From Utricularia gibba (Eukaryota; Streptophyta; Magnoliopsida; Lamiales; Lentibulariaceae): a stretch of 64,000 nt of DNA. The notes below the pieces were generated by a model, which was not told the origin of the DNA, did not search any database, and worked only from the letters and a program-made list of their open reading frames with translations. This document shows, piece by piece, positions 46,916 to 59,514 of this stretch. The translations under genes were made by a program, and so were the position numbers. The stretch lies in NCBI GenBank assembly GCA_002189035.1, contig NEEC01000004.1, forward strand, positions 248,001-312,000, written 5' to 3'. Position 1 is the first letter of the stretch, and every line of letters begins with the position of its first letter.

Positions 46916-49530
46916 TTAGGAAGATGGCAGAGTTGGTGTATGGGCTTCGATATCTACGTGCCTGATGCCAGGGACGAGTTCCTGTATCTCCTTCTCCAGG
47001 CGATCCACTTCGCTCCCCAGGGCATTCACCACTTCCTCACCTGCCGGACACGAACACACTGAGCATTCTTTCCAACAACCGCGTAAATAGAGCAGCAGCT
47101 AGTGCTCTTGTAAAAGAATACCGTAATTCGCCATGGCTTTCAGCACTGCGGAATCGTCGTCTTCCTTTGCTGCCTCCCGGAACTTGTCATGAATCTCAGT
47201 CCAGTTAGCGTAGGAGCAAATTCATATCACCCCACATGGCGACAATGCAGACAGTTCATGTTACCTGTTTTGCCCACTCTTCACGTCCTGCTCTCCTGAG
47301 GTAGTTTTGCACCAGCACCACACCGTTAAAATCTACAAGGAATCTGATATGTCAGATGGCAGCGTAGTCAGCAAATATTCAGGAAGGGGACATGTTGCTT
47401 ATGGTAGACTAGTACCGATCTCTGCTTTAAATCGAAAAAATCCAGGTCCTATGACCTCGCTTTTGCAATCATAGATAGCATCCACAACCTGCGGGATCAC
47501 AAACTTGTAAGGCTGTACAAATGGCAAAAGAACCATGAAATGGGAGGTAAATACTGCAGATTACTGGGTCATTCTTCAGGAAGTGGAGAACTTTTTCCAT
47601 ATCATGATCATCAATTGCTCGCCCAATCAAAGCATGGCGATTCCTCTGGATCAAAAATATAGCAACCTAGAGGGAAAAGGTTATTGCAAGGATGTTCAAA
47701 CAAGAACCATGTGCAAACCGAGATGTCAATAAAGCAAGATTAGAGGTTTTCAGGCAGAACTATTCACATGGTTGACAATTCACCATTTTATGTGATCAGC
47801 ATATCAGATGTATAATGCAAGCATTGCTCACCATTCCCAAAAGATTTCCCACAATAATAGAACCTATTGGGTCATAAATAGCATTTCCTGTGGTTTTCAC
47901 GGCTACCAGAGAGGCAGCAGCGATGGCAAGGCCAGTAACTGCGGCACCATCCTGCATCATTGCCATTTTAAAGTGTAGATAACACACATAAAGAAACAGA
48001 GAAACTGCTTAAAAGGAAAACCCTTTTGAACTAGTATCTAAGTGTTACCTCTGTCATGACAGCAACAGCAGTTGGGTCATGACCTCGCCATACATAATCC
48101 CAGAATTTCATTCCCTCTGCAGCAGCACCCTTTTTTACGGCATGAATAGCAACAACGAGAGATGCACCTGACGCAGGGATGGATGTGGAATGGTATGATA
48201 TCCCAACAGTAATAGGTTTGAAGTAAGATTAGAAAACATGAAAGGAAATTGTAACAATTTTCCACCTTCAATGACAAAGGAGCCACCAATTACAAGAGCA
48301 GCATACTCCATGTGCTCTGGAGGCTGAAGAGGACATAATAATAATGACACTCGTGTATTACCTTTTTTGCGTTAGAGAAACTGGAACTATTCACGAATTC
48401 ATGAGGAACTATATAGTCATGCTACCTGTGCAGTCCACAAGTTTTGAACTCCATTAACAACCGTAGCACCAGAACCAATGCAAAAGATGCCAACCGCAGA
48501 AATCAAGGACCAAACAAATCTTTCCTTTGAGTAACCATACCTGAGATCATAAACCACATTCAGTCATCATACACACAAAATGGTAAAGTAAAATGAACAC
48601 TTACGGGTGGATAGCATCTGGAGCACGCCGTGAGCTACTCAAACCATATGCTAGAAGAGCCTGCCATTTTTAGATGGGAAATATCCAGACAAAAATCCTC
48701 AATCCATGGATAGTGCCAAGTATAATCAAATAAATTTATTGGCTTGAAGAACCGTAAAAGAAAACCAAGATAAGTAAGTACCTGATTTGCAAAATCTGCA
48801 ACAGAATGTACAACTTCAGCTAAAATCACATGACTTGACGTGGATAACCAGACCCCAAATTTGAGGGAAAAGACGAGAAAGTTGCACCACAACGCAGTTG
48901 TGACTGCTCGCTGGCTAAATTGAAGAGCAACGTGGGCTAAGTTAAAGAAACGCCCAATGATATTCCTTCAAAATATTCTAACAATGGCTAAGACAGGGTA
49001 CGTCGCAGGCATTTCTCTTATCATTTTTCCAATTTCAAAATGCAGTCATAATCATGAAATGCTTGGAGAAAAGCATCACGTTGTTTCGCTTCTCAAAATT
49101 GCAAGGACCCTCAAAATCCAGAATTAAATAGCAAAAAGAAAAAAAAAAGAGATAAGGAAATCACCCGTGGTCCTCTATTTCAATCTTTTGAATCTTCTTG
49201 GGTCTCATCAACAAACCTGCACTCAATGCGTCAATCAAACATCTTCACCACATGAAACTCGAACTCTGCCAATAGAACTAACTCACTGCGCTTAAAATAG
49301 AGCTGGTAGAGGTTAGAAGAGAGAGGAACAACATCTTTCGTGTCCAAAAAATGTTTAGCCGCTTGGCGTCGAGCAAAACAAGGAGGGCATAATACACGAT
49401 GACTAAGTGAAGTGTGATAACTTCTGGTGACTTCCCTTTCCTTTCCGGGGACGGCCGCGGCGATGGCAAACACGAAGGAGGAGTGATGATAATGGCGCCC
49501 ATGGGGAATCCAACGGAGAAGACGCCGCAT
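46916..49530 (-). CDS. MTPC4: Metal tolerance protein C4 (MTPC4), CDF cation efflux transporter
   Basis: Thirteen exons join in frame to 441 residues: 49530-49287, 49216-49165, 48914-48782, 48660-48605, 48540-48426, 48323-48266, 48167-48049, 47951-47832, 47666-47565, 47488-47416, 47332-47265, 47182-47122 and 47040-46916. The membrane core carries VVHSVADFANQ, containing the metal-binding HxxxD, and DPTAVAVMTEDGAAVTG. The block YGYSKERFVWSLISAVGIFC is typical of the ZnT9/MTPC4 branch of the cation diffusion facilitator family. C-terminal cytosolic domain follows. The N-terminus is Arg-rich with few acids, which may be an organelle presequence (inference). Human ZnT9 is a mitochondrial zinc exporter, so a similar location is possible. 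No lesion. Confidence 0.95.
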
Positions 49531-49877
49531 CAGACCCTAAAAAAATCTCTACTTGCTACAGCAGAAGAACCAAGAACACTAAGCATCGCTCCCCGATGCG
49601 ACGGCGCCGGAGAAGAAGAATATCCCCCCCGTATCAATTCCGCCTTTTAAAACGTCGCCAAACCATCATTGGGCTTCTTTATTTTTTCTTTGTTTTCATC
49701 AATCGTGTGTTTTTCAATATTTATTTAATCAAATTTACTTTTTCTTTATTATTAAATATGAACAAATTCTATTTCAAAAAAAAAAAAAACTGTCCTATAT
49801 TGATTTAGTGTGTTTTCCTGTTAGAAAAACCACAAAGGAGAGCAGTGAATTGATGATAATGAATGACAAGGAAGCAT
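49531..49877. other. Spacer between MTPC4 and the Ole e 1-like gene
   Basis: 49531-49650 is probably the MTPC4 promoter/5' UTR (CpG-richer). 49670-49800 is AT-rich with a poly-A tract at 49778. No exon seen. Confidence 0.5.
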
Positions 49878-50471
49878 TCATCTACCACACAAGGCAGTAT
49901 CCCTCTTGGAAGGTCTGTAAGTTAAAGCACTGAGGCTGTAAACACACATATTGTCTCTCCTGGATCTGACTGAGATCTCATCAGTTGTGGTTGTAGAAAC
50001 AGGGATATTGCAGTGAGAAGAAGAAGAAGAAACCAGAGTAGCTCTGCACAAGTTCCCGATTGCTCTATCCTTGGCACATTGGACACCATCCATTGAGGGA
50101 ACTTCCATCTTGTAAATCCCATATTTATTTGTTGTTCTGTTTACTGAAAATGATATCTGCTCGCTGGTTCTCGGAGCTAGGGCCTTGAAGGTGCAGTCCA
50201 TTCTCACTTCAACACCTAAACACCATAAAATGCATGCAGAGACGCATCAAACAAACATTGCAAGACACTATCACTGTCTGCAGTTGCATTTGGTGGTTAT
50301 TTTGTTACCTGGTAAGAAGAAGCTGTGTTTTGAGAAGGAATTGTTGGAGCAGATGTCGCAATAAACAGCTCCCATGACTGTGATTTCAGGGGTGGATGTG
50401 GATCTTGCAGATTCGGTTGGCGAATCAAAGAGAAAAGAAAGAAAAAGCACAAGGAAGAAGAGGGAACCCAT
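49878..50471 (-). CDS. Pollen Ole e 1-like secreted extensin-domain protein
   Basis: Two exons (50471-50309 and 50215-49878) join to 166 residues. The first 22 residues form a signal peptide (MGSLFFLVLFLSFLF) followed by a Ser/Thr-rich stretch. The Ole e 1 pattern is visible: ITVMGAVYCDICSNNSFSKH, then VEVRMDC, GIYKMEVPSMDGVQCA, and NLCRATLVSSSS, with six conserved cysteines that form disulphides. These are small secreted cell-wall proteins, best known from pollen but expressed widely. The gene is simple and intact. Function beyond the family is unknown. Confidence 0.9.
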
Positions 50472-51388
50472 TGCAAAACTTAGAACTCTTGGTGCTAAGT
50501 TTTTACACAGACCATAAATGTGAATGTGGAGGTGAAAATCATCACCTTGTGCGTGTTGCGAGTTATGAATGGGCAGAGATCTGAGCTCCTTTTTGGAACA
50601 AGCGCATGTGAATCCGTTTTGGAAGTTTGTGCATCAGAAGGCTGCCCCCACCCCCTCCCCTCCCACCCCGACCAATCTATAACACGAAGGAAAGCTGACG
50701 AACTTTGAATGTATTTCCCAGCTTTTCCTACGGTCATGAAGTGAAGCCATTGGTGAGAACTGAGAACTATCACATTTCCAAATCTGAACCTGACCATGAT
50801 TCATAAATCGGAGAAGATTAACAATGTCCTATGGAGGCAAGTACATTTCACACTTGTTGATACAGCATCTTCATCTTCTCCTTAATAAATAATGAATTTT
50901 TCACCGCACCCAACTAATGACTTGAATGTCCAGGAGGGCGTTGGCATTTTCTGCAGTGAAACTGTGGAAGCAGGTGGGCATTGGCATTTTCTGCAGTTGA
51001 AGATCAAATATATGACACTGTCGTTTCATGTGCTCTGATTCCCACCCCGCGTGGTACACATGGAGATTGCATTGCTTGAACAAGAAAGTCACAAGTATGG
51101 ATGAATGTGTAGAATCTATTTATTACACACAACAAGCACAACATAACACGTCACACCTGAGTCTTGAGAAGCCTTTCGTGGGGAGGAGAACCCCAAAACT
51201 TGTATTCTAAAAAGAGTGCAGAATGAAATACATCATACAAACAACCCAGGCGTCGTGCAATCACCACAGTGTGCTATTCTTCCATAACTGATTTTCCTCT
51301 GCATATTCGCAACAGGAACCTTTTTTCCTTACAACTTGTGAATTCCAAGGAGAGCTAACACTTCGAAAGACTTCAACCGTTGTAATTT
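50472..51388. other. Spacer between the Ole e 1-like and MUB genes
   Basis: No supported exon. 50630-50690 holds a C-rich stretch (CCCCCACCCCC). A short repeated phrase, TTGGCATTTTCTGCAGT, occurs at about 50941 and 50983. Confidence 0.5.
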
Positions 51389-52569
51389 TTACAATATGGA
51401 ACATGAACACATGCTTTTCTTTGGGGTCTCATCCACCTTCTTCTCTGCATACACAAAAATAGTAACATGAAAGTTTTGTTTGTGAACTACCGACTTGAAA
51501 CTTGAAATGTTGAAAACAAAATAGCTCCTACGAAACTTCAAACTTTTGTTATGCGAGTGCATTGATCCTATGAAATCAACATTTAAAGTTTTATTCATGC
51601 CAAGAGACGCGGGGCTATTTAATAGACAAGCAACTGAACCTCTAATACATCTAAAGCAAAATTCAAAGCTGCTGCTCATATCTTCCTTGCAGATGAGGTT
51701 TCAAAACCTCTTGGGATGGGACGCACGGAAAAAAGGAATGTGAGATCAACAATTCCATTATAAGCATCCCACCTACCGAAACGGATGAACAAACCAATGT
51801 ACAAAGTTGCATTAGTTTGATTAGAGAATCATATATTGTAATGTCAGAGGTCACTGCACAGACATCTTGAACCAAAGATATCATCGTAGTTAGAAAAAAT
51901 ACCTGTCTTTGGTTTTGCTAAAGATGGCTGCACAACAGCGTGCATTGTGATTACCCCTTTCTGTAGCTCTCCGAATGGCATCCTACACTGAGCCACGGTC
52001 TTGTTATTCTCCAGGATTTTCCCAGCGCTTATCAACTTCACATCGTTAGCAGACTTTGGAGCAAATTTTTTATCTGAAATGGAACAATTTAATGACCGGT
52101 AAGAAAGGATTGAATGAATAATCAAAGAAAAAAATTGCTAAAACTTAGAATCAACATAGTCAGCAATAAACCTTAATCAAGATGAACCCAGACTTCAAGA
52201 GACACTAACAACATACACAAAAAGGCAACGAATGAAATCCTAATACCAATTTCTCCAATTTTCATGAGCACAAGGGAAAACAACATTACCACTAAGAATA
52301 TAAACAAAATGTAGCATAAACAACAACAGATACCTACCCACACAGTGGTTCTCAATCAAATGAAAATTATATAAATTTCTGATAAAAAAAAAGCGCAAAT
52401 GATGCACAAATAATAATAATAATAAAGCTCCACAGCAACCCTTTGGCCACTCAGACGCAATTCTCTCTTTGAGCATCGCGACTGTTGATGCCGGCGAATA
52501 TCGAAAAGGACCCATATCCGACCCATCGAATAATCTGAACTTGAGCTCCACAGAATCCTCCTCCGACAT
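51389..52569 (-). CDS. MUB: Membrane-anchored ubiquitin-fold protein (MUB)
   Basis: Three exons, 52569-52440, 52073-51903 and 51444-51389, join to 118 residues, the normal size. The ubiquitin fold begins SVELKFRLFDGSDMGPFRYS and continues to DVKLISAGKILENNKTVAQC and GVITMHAVVQPS. The C-terminus CSCSIL ends in the CaaX box CSIL, predicted to be prenylated, with a further cysteine two residues upstream that could be palmitoylated. MUBs sit at the plasma membrane and bind the back face of certain E2 ubiquitin-conjugating enzymes. The middle intron (367 bases) and the last (458 bases) are clean. No lesion. Confidence 0.95.
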
Positions 52570-53478
52570 CTGTTTCGTTTCCCCCCACCCGGAAAAAGGA
52601 ATTCGCGCTAATTGATTATTCTAGGAAGCATTAGCAACAGCCGCAACTGGGAAACAACACCCCCGCTTCGCCTGGGCTACCGATTAGACATGTACGAAAA
52701 CTTTACGAAAGCCAAGAGACCGATTGGCGTCTCTGGACTATAAAGATAATTTAATCATTTTAAAGCAGCCTTAAACTCTATTTAAAAATACCTTTAAATC
52801 CCATTAACATCACAAAAATTATATAACTTAATTACTTAACAGAAATTGACCATCAACACTTAATAATGAACAATCAAAAAAATAAAAAATGATGTTAATT
52901 TAATTCATAATTCTAAATATCACTTTTTATCAAATAAAGAATTAACCTATGTTATTTGATACAAATTTATTTTCCATATCTTATTAAATAAGAAAAATAA
53001 TAAAATTTCTTTCTTTCTTTGTCAAAATTTACTCCTACACAGCACTGAATAGAGAAGAAGAGTTTATGAGGTTTCTAAAGAAGATAGGTGCAATTTGCAA
53101 TTTGCAGCACAGGGAGAAGTCTATTCTCATGTTGGTTTCGGGTTCTGAGATGGGAGACGTGTGAGCGGGAGAGTGCGCAAATACATGGGTACTTGCTAGA
53201 CAGACACAAGGATGAATGAATACCAGTACCTGTGTTGGGTGAGCGGTTAGTTGAGTGTCTTTAAGATGAGCTCGGACAACTTTACAAGTATTCAATTCAA
53301 CTCATCTTTCAAGTTGTGTTGTAGTATGTGGACAGAAAAGGATTCCTTGATTGCACTGCATGGAAAGGACCTGTCTGTGTTTCTTCTTGTGGGGAAGCCA
53401 TTCATCAATACGGTAAGTGAAAAAGATGGAGAATGGGTGGCTGTTCTGTTATTTTAGAAGCAATTGGGAAGTCCGAGT
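52570..53478. other. Spacer between MUB and GEM-like genes
   Basis: AT-rich from about 52740 to 53030; the rest is mixed and probably includes the GEM-like 3' UTR. No exon seen. Confidence 0.5.
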
Positions 53479-54457
53479 TTAGACATACTGGCCATTGGTG
53501 GCTAGAAGTGCGATCCTCAAGCACTCCCTTGCACCGCTGTAATTCAAAAATCCCAGAAACCAGAATTCCTGGCTGTCTTGGGATGTGATCTGGATGTATT
53601 TCTCTACTGGATTTGTGGTGCTGGTTGAGGCATTCACGGACTGCAGCTGGTGCAATGGGACCACCACCTGTATCAGGCTCTGCGCTTCTCATACTAACGT
53701 CGAACTGGCCATGAGGGATTTACAGGGAAGGAGCGTACCTTGTAGTAGCTCCACTCAGTCTCAGTGCTATCAGCAGCTTGGTAAGAACGAGGATCATCGC
53801 TGCAAAAAGCCAGCTTTAAAGTGGAAACAAACAGCACCCCCATGACTGGACCAGCAGATGTGGATAAGTAGCAAGCAAATGAATTGACCAGGATCTCCTC
53901 TTCCACTGCTCCGAATGTTTGGCGAAATAACTTGTCATAACCGCCTTCCGCAATAACCTTCGTTCCATGAGCGATTCTTCCGAGAGCAGCATCAGCCATG
54001 CTAGGACTCGTTTTCACTAGAAAGAATCAAACAAAACATCTTCTACTTATGGTGGCCTCGCATCATGCTCAATACAAGAAAACGTGTGCTCTTCAATTGA
54101 AGCAAAGGGGAATATCATGCAGAGATAGGGTTGTAAGTTCTCACAGTGTTGCCAGGTGTTCCAGGAAAAATCTTTGGCTTCACCCACCTTCTTCCCCCAT
54201 CTCCCAAGAACATCCTTGAAATTAGCTATGGTGTCTGATATAAAACAAAAACGAAAACCCACTCTCCTTCTTAATCTCTGATCAACTCATATTCCAATCT
54301 ACCGAGTAGCAATACAACACAGTGGAGACGGAAAAAACCGCTAAACGATACAAATCGTTTCCAAGTCACACTAACCTTTGAAATTGAATGATGGCATATT
54401 CGGTGTAGGCTCCGGATCCGGGGAGTGATTGACCCGATCGGAATTCTGAGTCTCCAT
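53479..54457 (-). CDS. GEM-like GRAM-domain protein
   Basis: Four exons, 54457-54376, 54234-54145, 54016-53739 and 53667-53479, join to 212 residues. The order is a short Pro/Asp-rich N-terminus, [19 protein letters not shown], then the GRAM fold: [49 protein letters not shown]-like strand with [39 protein letters not shown] domains bind membrane lipids. GEM of Arabidopsis affects GLABRA2 expression and cell division; most GEM-like proteins are linked to ABA or growth. The exact role here is unknown. All splice sites are GT-AG. Confidence 0.92.
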
Positions 54458-55678
54458 CTCCTATTCCAGCTCCGCCCGCTGACTCGGCGGGGGCTTATTC
54501 TCAGTTCTCCGACTTTTGTTGGAACTCTTGAAAGCTTACTGACGTAATGCGCCATGCCACGACCATGATCTGGGTCGGGTTCGGAGCCTTGAATTTTGAT
54601 CCGAATCCGGATCCCGATTCCATAGGATAAGTATCACAACTTGTCAATGACATAACGTTATTTATAATTACATGTATACATTTTTTAAAATATTTTTATA
54701 GTACAAATATTTTAATTTTTATTTCTATTTAGTACAAAAATTTAAAATATATTATTTTGATACAAATATTAAATATTATATCATTTTTAAAATATCAACG
54801 TTTTTTAAAACATTATATAGATATATACATTGTTTAGAAAAATTTTAAAATAATACAAACGTTTTTTTATGCATACTTTTTGATATAAACGTGTATTGTA
54901 AATTATGATTTTAAATAAAATATATTAAAATAGTTAATATATTGAAATATATATTAAAAATTGAAACAAATGTAGCCCCATTTCTAACTATATCTCTAAT
55001 TTCTATTTATATCATTTTCATAGATTTTTAATTGATATTCTTTTTTTCATTTTTCCCAAAATCCAATGGCCACGTGGACCATCTAAAACACGTAATCGGA
55101 ATTCTCTATAAAAAAATAAAAATTATTTCATAAAGTAAGATCCAATTCATATAACATATTCACAAATTATAACACAAAATGAAAATGAATTATTTACCTA
55201 TTTCTCACTATATATAGTCCAAAATAACACGCTCTCAATAATTCTAAAGCATCCATTATATTTTTTTATTCACGTGGATGTCTTAAAAAGACAGGTCTAT
55301 TTTGGAATGAAAACTATATTCTGTATGTATTCTTTTAATCCCAAAAAAAAGAATGTCATTTTCACACTTGGAGAACACTCAAGGTTATTAACAAGTCAGG
55401 GATAGAGATTGTAAAATACTAATAATTACAAAGAAATATCAAAATAATTCAAATAAGTTGAGTGTTCATCATCCAATTATTTTAATGAATACTAATAAAA
55501 AAATACCAATATGATTTTACAAGTTATCCATTCAATGTCTTAAATAACATATTTCTAACTATTTTACAATATAAAACGTCAATTAAATAAAGAAAAAACA
55601 TATGTTATGAAGTTGGTATCATGTCTGGGTCATGAGATTTGTCCCATTGCAACATCTGGGTGTTTACATGAATGGCGT
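54458..55678. other. AT-rich spacer before the DTX duplication
   Basis: 54458-54640 is the GEM-like promoter region. 54650-55620 is strongly AT-rich, with short imperfect repeats around TAGTACAAA/ATTTTGATAC, and no coding potential. It ends at the left edge of the duplicated block. Confidence 0.5.
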
Positions 55679-56160
55679 GAAGTTGATCACACGTACATGC
55701 CACGTAATAATTATCAAGGTGCAACGTTGTGTTCCTGGGGTGGACGACATGAAAGGTGATGGTACACTATGGTTTGTTTGTTTATTCTTGTAAACTACGA
55801 ATCAACGTACATTCGACTGGTTTTTGTCACATATCACCACGGGGATGGGCCACAGAATATCCATGGAGAAGTTCAATTCCGAGAGTGCAACTACAACAAA
55901 TACATACCAAAAGACACTCATGTCTCATTTCGATTGTGGATCACTTCAATTTCTCTCTCAGACATTAATAAAAAAACCAGTAATATTGAACATGAACAAT
56001 CTCGTACTCAAGAATACACACATGGGGTGTCTTAGTCTAAGGTTATTGAAGGGTGAAATAAATGGTAACGGAAATGTGTGAAATTTTGGAAGCTGCATCT
56101 TCACCATTGGGCGTGGGGGATGGATTCCTTGGGCACCACTCAATGGCGAGGGTATGCGGT

Positions 56161-56168
56161 TATAAATA
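56161..56168 (+). promoter_or_regulatory. TATA box of DTX copy 1
   Basis: TATAAATA lies 44 bases before the ATG at 56205. The same motif precedes copy 2 by 44 bases, implying a very short 5' UTR in both. Confidence 0.55.
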
Positions 56169-56204
56169 ACTCGAACAGTGGCCAAGCCTGGGGAGGATTG
56201 GGAG

Positions 56205-58797
56205 ATGGCGAATGAGGGGGAGGAGGAGACGTTGACGTCTTCGTTGTTGGAGAATCCCCAGTCATCGAATTTGACTGTGGTAGTTTCCGAGCGGCAGGTT
56301 TTTCTGGCGAGTGTGTGGACTGAAACGCGGAAGCTATGGAGAATCGTCGGTCCGGCCACCTTCAGCCGGCTCTCCACGTATACGATGTTCCTCTTAACCC
56401 AGGCCTTCGCCTGCCACTTTGGCGACGTCGAACTGGCCGCTATATCCATCGCCACAACCGTCATTGCGGGCTTCGATTTCGGCCTCATGGTACCCCTACA
56501 GAAGGGATTTTTGTTGATTTTACGATCGGCGGTCTTTGAGATTTTCTTGTTTTTCAGATTGGGATGGCGAGTGCTCTGGAAACTCTTTGTGGGCAAGCTT
56601 TTGGGGCGAAGAAGTATTATATGCTGGGTATTTATCTTCAGCGTTCGTGGATAGTCCTTTCACTCTGCGCTGTTCTGATTCTGCCGATGTTCATCTTCGC
56701 GACTCCGGTTCTCAAGTTTCTTGGGCAGCCGGATGACGTGGCGGAGCTGACCGGAGTTTTAGCACTATGTTTCATTCCCTTGCATTTCAGCCTTGCTCTG
56801 CAGTTACCGCTTCAGAGATTTTTGCAGAGCCAGCTGAAAAACAGCGCAACTGCTTGGGTTAGCTTCGTAGGCTTGGTCATTCACCTTTTTGCAAACTGGT
56901 TGTTTATCGTTCATCTCCGGTTGGGAATCGTCGCAACGGCGCTGATCTTGAGTTTAAGCTGGTGGGTGCTTGTGTTCGGCCTTTCGGCTTACGCCCTTTG
57001 TGGCGGATGCCCCCTTACGTGGATGGGCTTTTCCTCGGAGGCCTTCTCCGATCTATGGGGGTTCTTGAAGCTCTCTCTTTCCTCCGGCGTCATGCTATGG
57101 TAAAAATTCTGGATCCAGTTTACCGGCTGACACCTTTTTCCATCATCTTTTCTAAATTGGGGTTCGCCTGCACCATCTACGTAAGTTTACTTAAAAGTTG
57201 ACTGCCTATTTTATTTTTCCTTGTAGCTTGGAGAATTGGTACTACATGATAGCAAGTGAGGATGAACCTGAGATAAGTCAGAAGCAACCTGGAGGAAGCA
57301 CCGAAGACACAGACCTGAGCATAAGGAGGACGACGGAAGAGAACAGAAAGAAGAAGAAGGTCTGCCCAGACGTTGGGCTTATTATGCTGGACAGCGCTAT
57401 AAGGAAGTGGGCCATAAAAGAGAACTCAATGATTGAGCCCCATGAGAAAGGAATTCGGCCCACAAACAGGACCACTGCTGTCAGATGACATTTGGAGGAG
57501 TAACGGCTAACACCTAGTAGATAGGCTACCGTTACTCAGCACTTGACTATAAATATGTGAGATCTGTAGTAACAAACTGATTCTGTTTTGGTGAAGTTTC
57601 AATAAAAAGGCCTCTTTGATATCAAATATCCACTACATCCGACAATACATGCTTCTATCCAAGCTCTCAAATCCATACATCTTCAACCGCTATCACTACA
57701 GAGTTCTTATCTTAATGACCGGTGGCCTAGAAAATGCTAAAATTGCACTGGACGCATTGTCCATCTGGTAGGCAAGCTTCTCTTCTCTTCTCTTCTGCAA
57801 TAATTCTGCAATAATTCGTTCTTCTGTGTTATTCAGCATGAACATCAACGGCTGGGAAATGATGATTCCATTAGCATTTTTCGCCGGTGTCGGGTACCAT
57901 TCTGCCATTTGTTTCTTCCATATGAAGACGAAACCGCACTGAGTATGACTGACACAAGACACGGGGATGGTTAAAAATGGGTTTGTTCTGTTTGCAGGGA
58001 GAGGGTGGCTAACGAGCTGGGCGCCGGTAACGGAAAAGGTGCGAAATTCGCGACGGCGGTGGCGGTGGCGCAGTCGATACTAATCGGTCTGGTCTTCTGG
58101 TTGCTGATAATATTTTTCCACGGAGAACTGGGGATGATATTCACCTCCAGCCAGCCCGTTCTCGACGCCGTCAAAAAACTCTCTTCTACTCGCTTTCACC
58201 GTCCTCCTCAACAGCGTTCAGCCCATTCTTTCCGGTAACCATCTATACCCTTTTGTTCTTTTTTTAATGGTGCTCCAGACCAGACCAGAGCAGACCTTTA
58301 AAAAATGGGGTTGTTTGGATGAATGCATATGATGATGCGGTGCAGGGGTGGCGGTTGGTTCCGGATGGCAGGCGCACGTGGCGTACATCAACCTTGGTTG
58401 CTACTACTTGATTGGGCTGCCCCTCGGCTTCCTCATGGTCTGGGTTTTCGATCAGGGCGTCATGGTATGATGATGATGATGATTAGATTGCATTGCCCTC
58501 GAACACAGTTAACAAATGATGACTACCTGATTAGGGGATCTGGGCGGGAATGATCTTCGGAGGAACCGCGGTGCAGATCCTGATTCTCGTCGTCATTACA
58601 GCACGGTGTAACTGGGACGAGGAGGTAATCAGTTCAATTCAATTCAATTACGCTGTAATGATGATAAAATGGTTTAGAAGTTGGAAATAGAAACGTGCAT
58701 AAAACAAACCCGTCTCTGATTTCGGTGCCGTGGCGTGCAGGCTGCCAAGGCGGTCGAGCATGTGGACAGATGGTCCAAGTCGTTGGGGAAAGCGTGA
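56205..58797 (+). pseudogene. DTX: DTX/MATE transporter copy 1, broken by a solo LTR and a 2-bp deletion
   Basis: Exons: 56205-56489, 56558-57099, 57227-57246 with 57701-57767 (one exon split by the LTR), 57837-57893, 57998-58234, 58346-58464, 58535-58624 and 58741-58797. Without lesions it would be a normal MATE antiporter: [66 protein letters not shown], and an [10 protein letters not shown] segment. MATE/DTX proteins export flavonoids, alkaloids, organic acids or xenobiotics with proton or sodium exchange. Lesion 1: a 449-bp solo LTR after NWYY; translation would run into it and stop at 57486-57488 (362 residues). Lesion 2: exon 5 lacks two bases near 58183 relative to copy 2, shifting the frame before [10 protein letters not shown]. 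So this copy cannot make a full transporter. Confidence 0.92.
57247..57695. mobile_element. Solo LTR (about 449 bp) inserted in DTX copy 1 exon 3
   Basis: The insert begins TGATAGC and ends GCTATCA, a perfect 7-base inverted repeat with the TG...CA ends of LTRs. It is flanked by the 5-base duplication CTACA (57242-57246 and 57696-57700). Copy 2 has a single CTACA here with no insert (63049-63055 region). Inside are a TATA-like TATAAAT (57548-57554) and AATAAA (57601-57606), the usual promoter and polyadenylation signals of an LTR. No internal retroelement genes remain, so it is a solo LTR made by LTR-LTR recombination. Family is not identified. Confidence 0.92.
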
Positions 58798-59514
58798 GAG
58801 CGATTAGCAGATGGAAGCTATTGAACTGGGAATCTGAATCACCAAATGCTTGCTACCCAGTTACCACTCCATGACGGAAAGGAACACACGTGTGTTTTGT
58901 AGACACAGTGTACTACTACTGTTTGTGCATGCTCCTTCACAAATCCTCCTCGGGATTATCTTCCTGGAAACTGTCGATTGATCCCCTGAAATGACATTTT
59001 TCATTGAATTAGCCATTTTTGTCTTCCACTGGGAGGTGAACAAAACAATGCACCCCACATGATGGACATGTAAATAATAGGGTTTCTTGAATCCTGGCCT
59101 TCCTTTTTGCGCTTTTGTTTCTTCTTTCAATCACGTGGTTTCACTTGTTGATCAACAACGAAGGCGATGGGCAAACCGGTGGACCAGAAACTTTCCAATC
59201 GGCAGGAAAAGATGATGATATCCTCCCTCGTTGCTTTTCTTCCTCACACACATGACAGCGCAGTTATTCCGTCGCATGAGTGGTGCTCATCCAGGAGAAG
59301 CGTGGATGGATGAGCACCTGATCATCCTTGAGGCTCAAGGCTTGAGCTCGGCAACCACAGCCCTGATGCATGTAGCGAAGAATGAAGCAAGCCAGGCATA
59401 CCAGTGATGTGGAACCACAACCACGTGTTTCCATTGACAAGCTGGAAGGTGCACTTGTTGGGTCGAACGGAGATGACGGGCTGGACTTTTACTTTTATAT
59501 CCACTGCGTTTCAA
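58798..59514. other. 3' flank of DTX copy 1
   Basis: Contains the 3' UTR. A minus frame at about 59322-59504 (GNTWLWFHITGMPGLLHSSL) is open for 60 codons but I recognise no family. No repeat is evident before the palindromic element. Confidence 0.4.

Larger units (their letters stand above)
55680..58797 (+). repeat. Tandem duplication unit 1 (DTX/MATE region)
   Basis: The sequence from about 55680 to the DTX stop at 58797 matches the sequence from about 61406 to the window end. Coding exons 1-2 and intron 1 are almost identical (offset 5802 bases), while the upstream 500 bases and introns 2-3 differ more. Unit 1 contains an added solo LTR; unit 2 has about 70 extra bases upstream (61571-61640). 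Confidence 0.9.

Noticed and set aside
52419-52432. AAT microsatellite (TAATAATAATAATAA)
   Set aside because: A short simple repeat within a MUB intron, without further structure.
57198-57488. Forward open frame of 96 codons in the DTX region
   Set aside because: It is the end of exon 3 read into the solo LTR; the rest is LTR sequence, not a gene.
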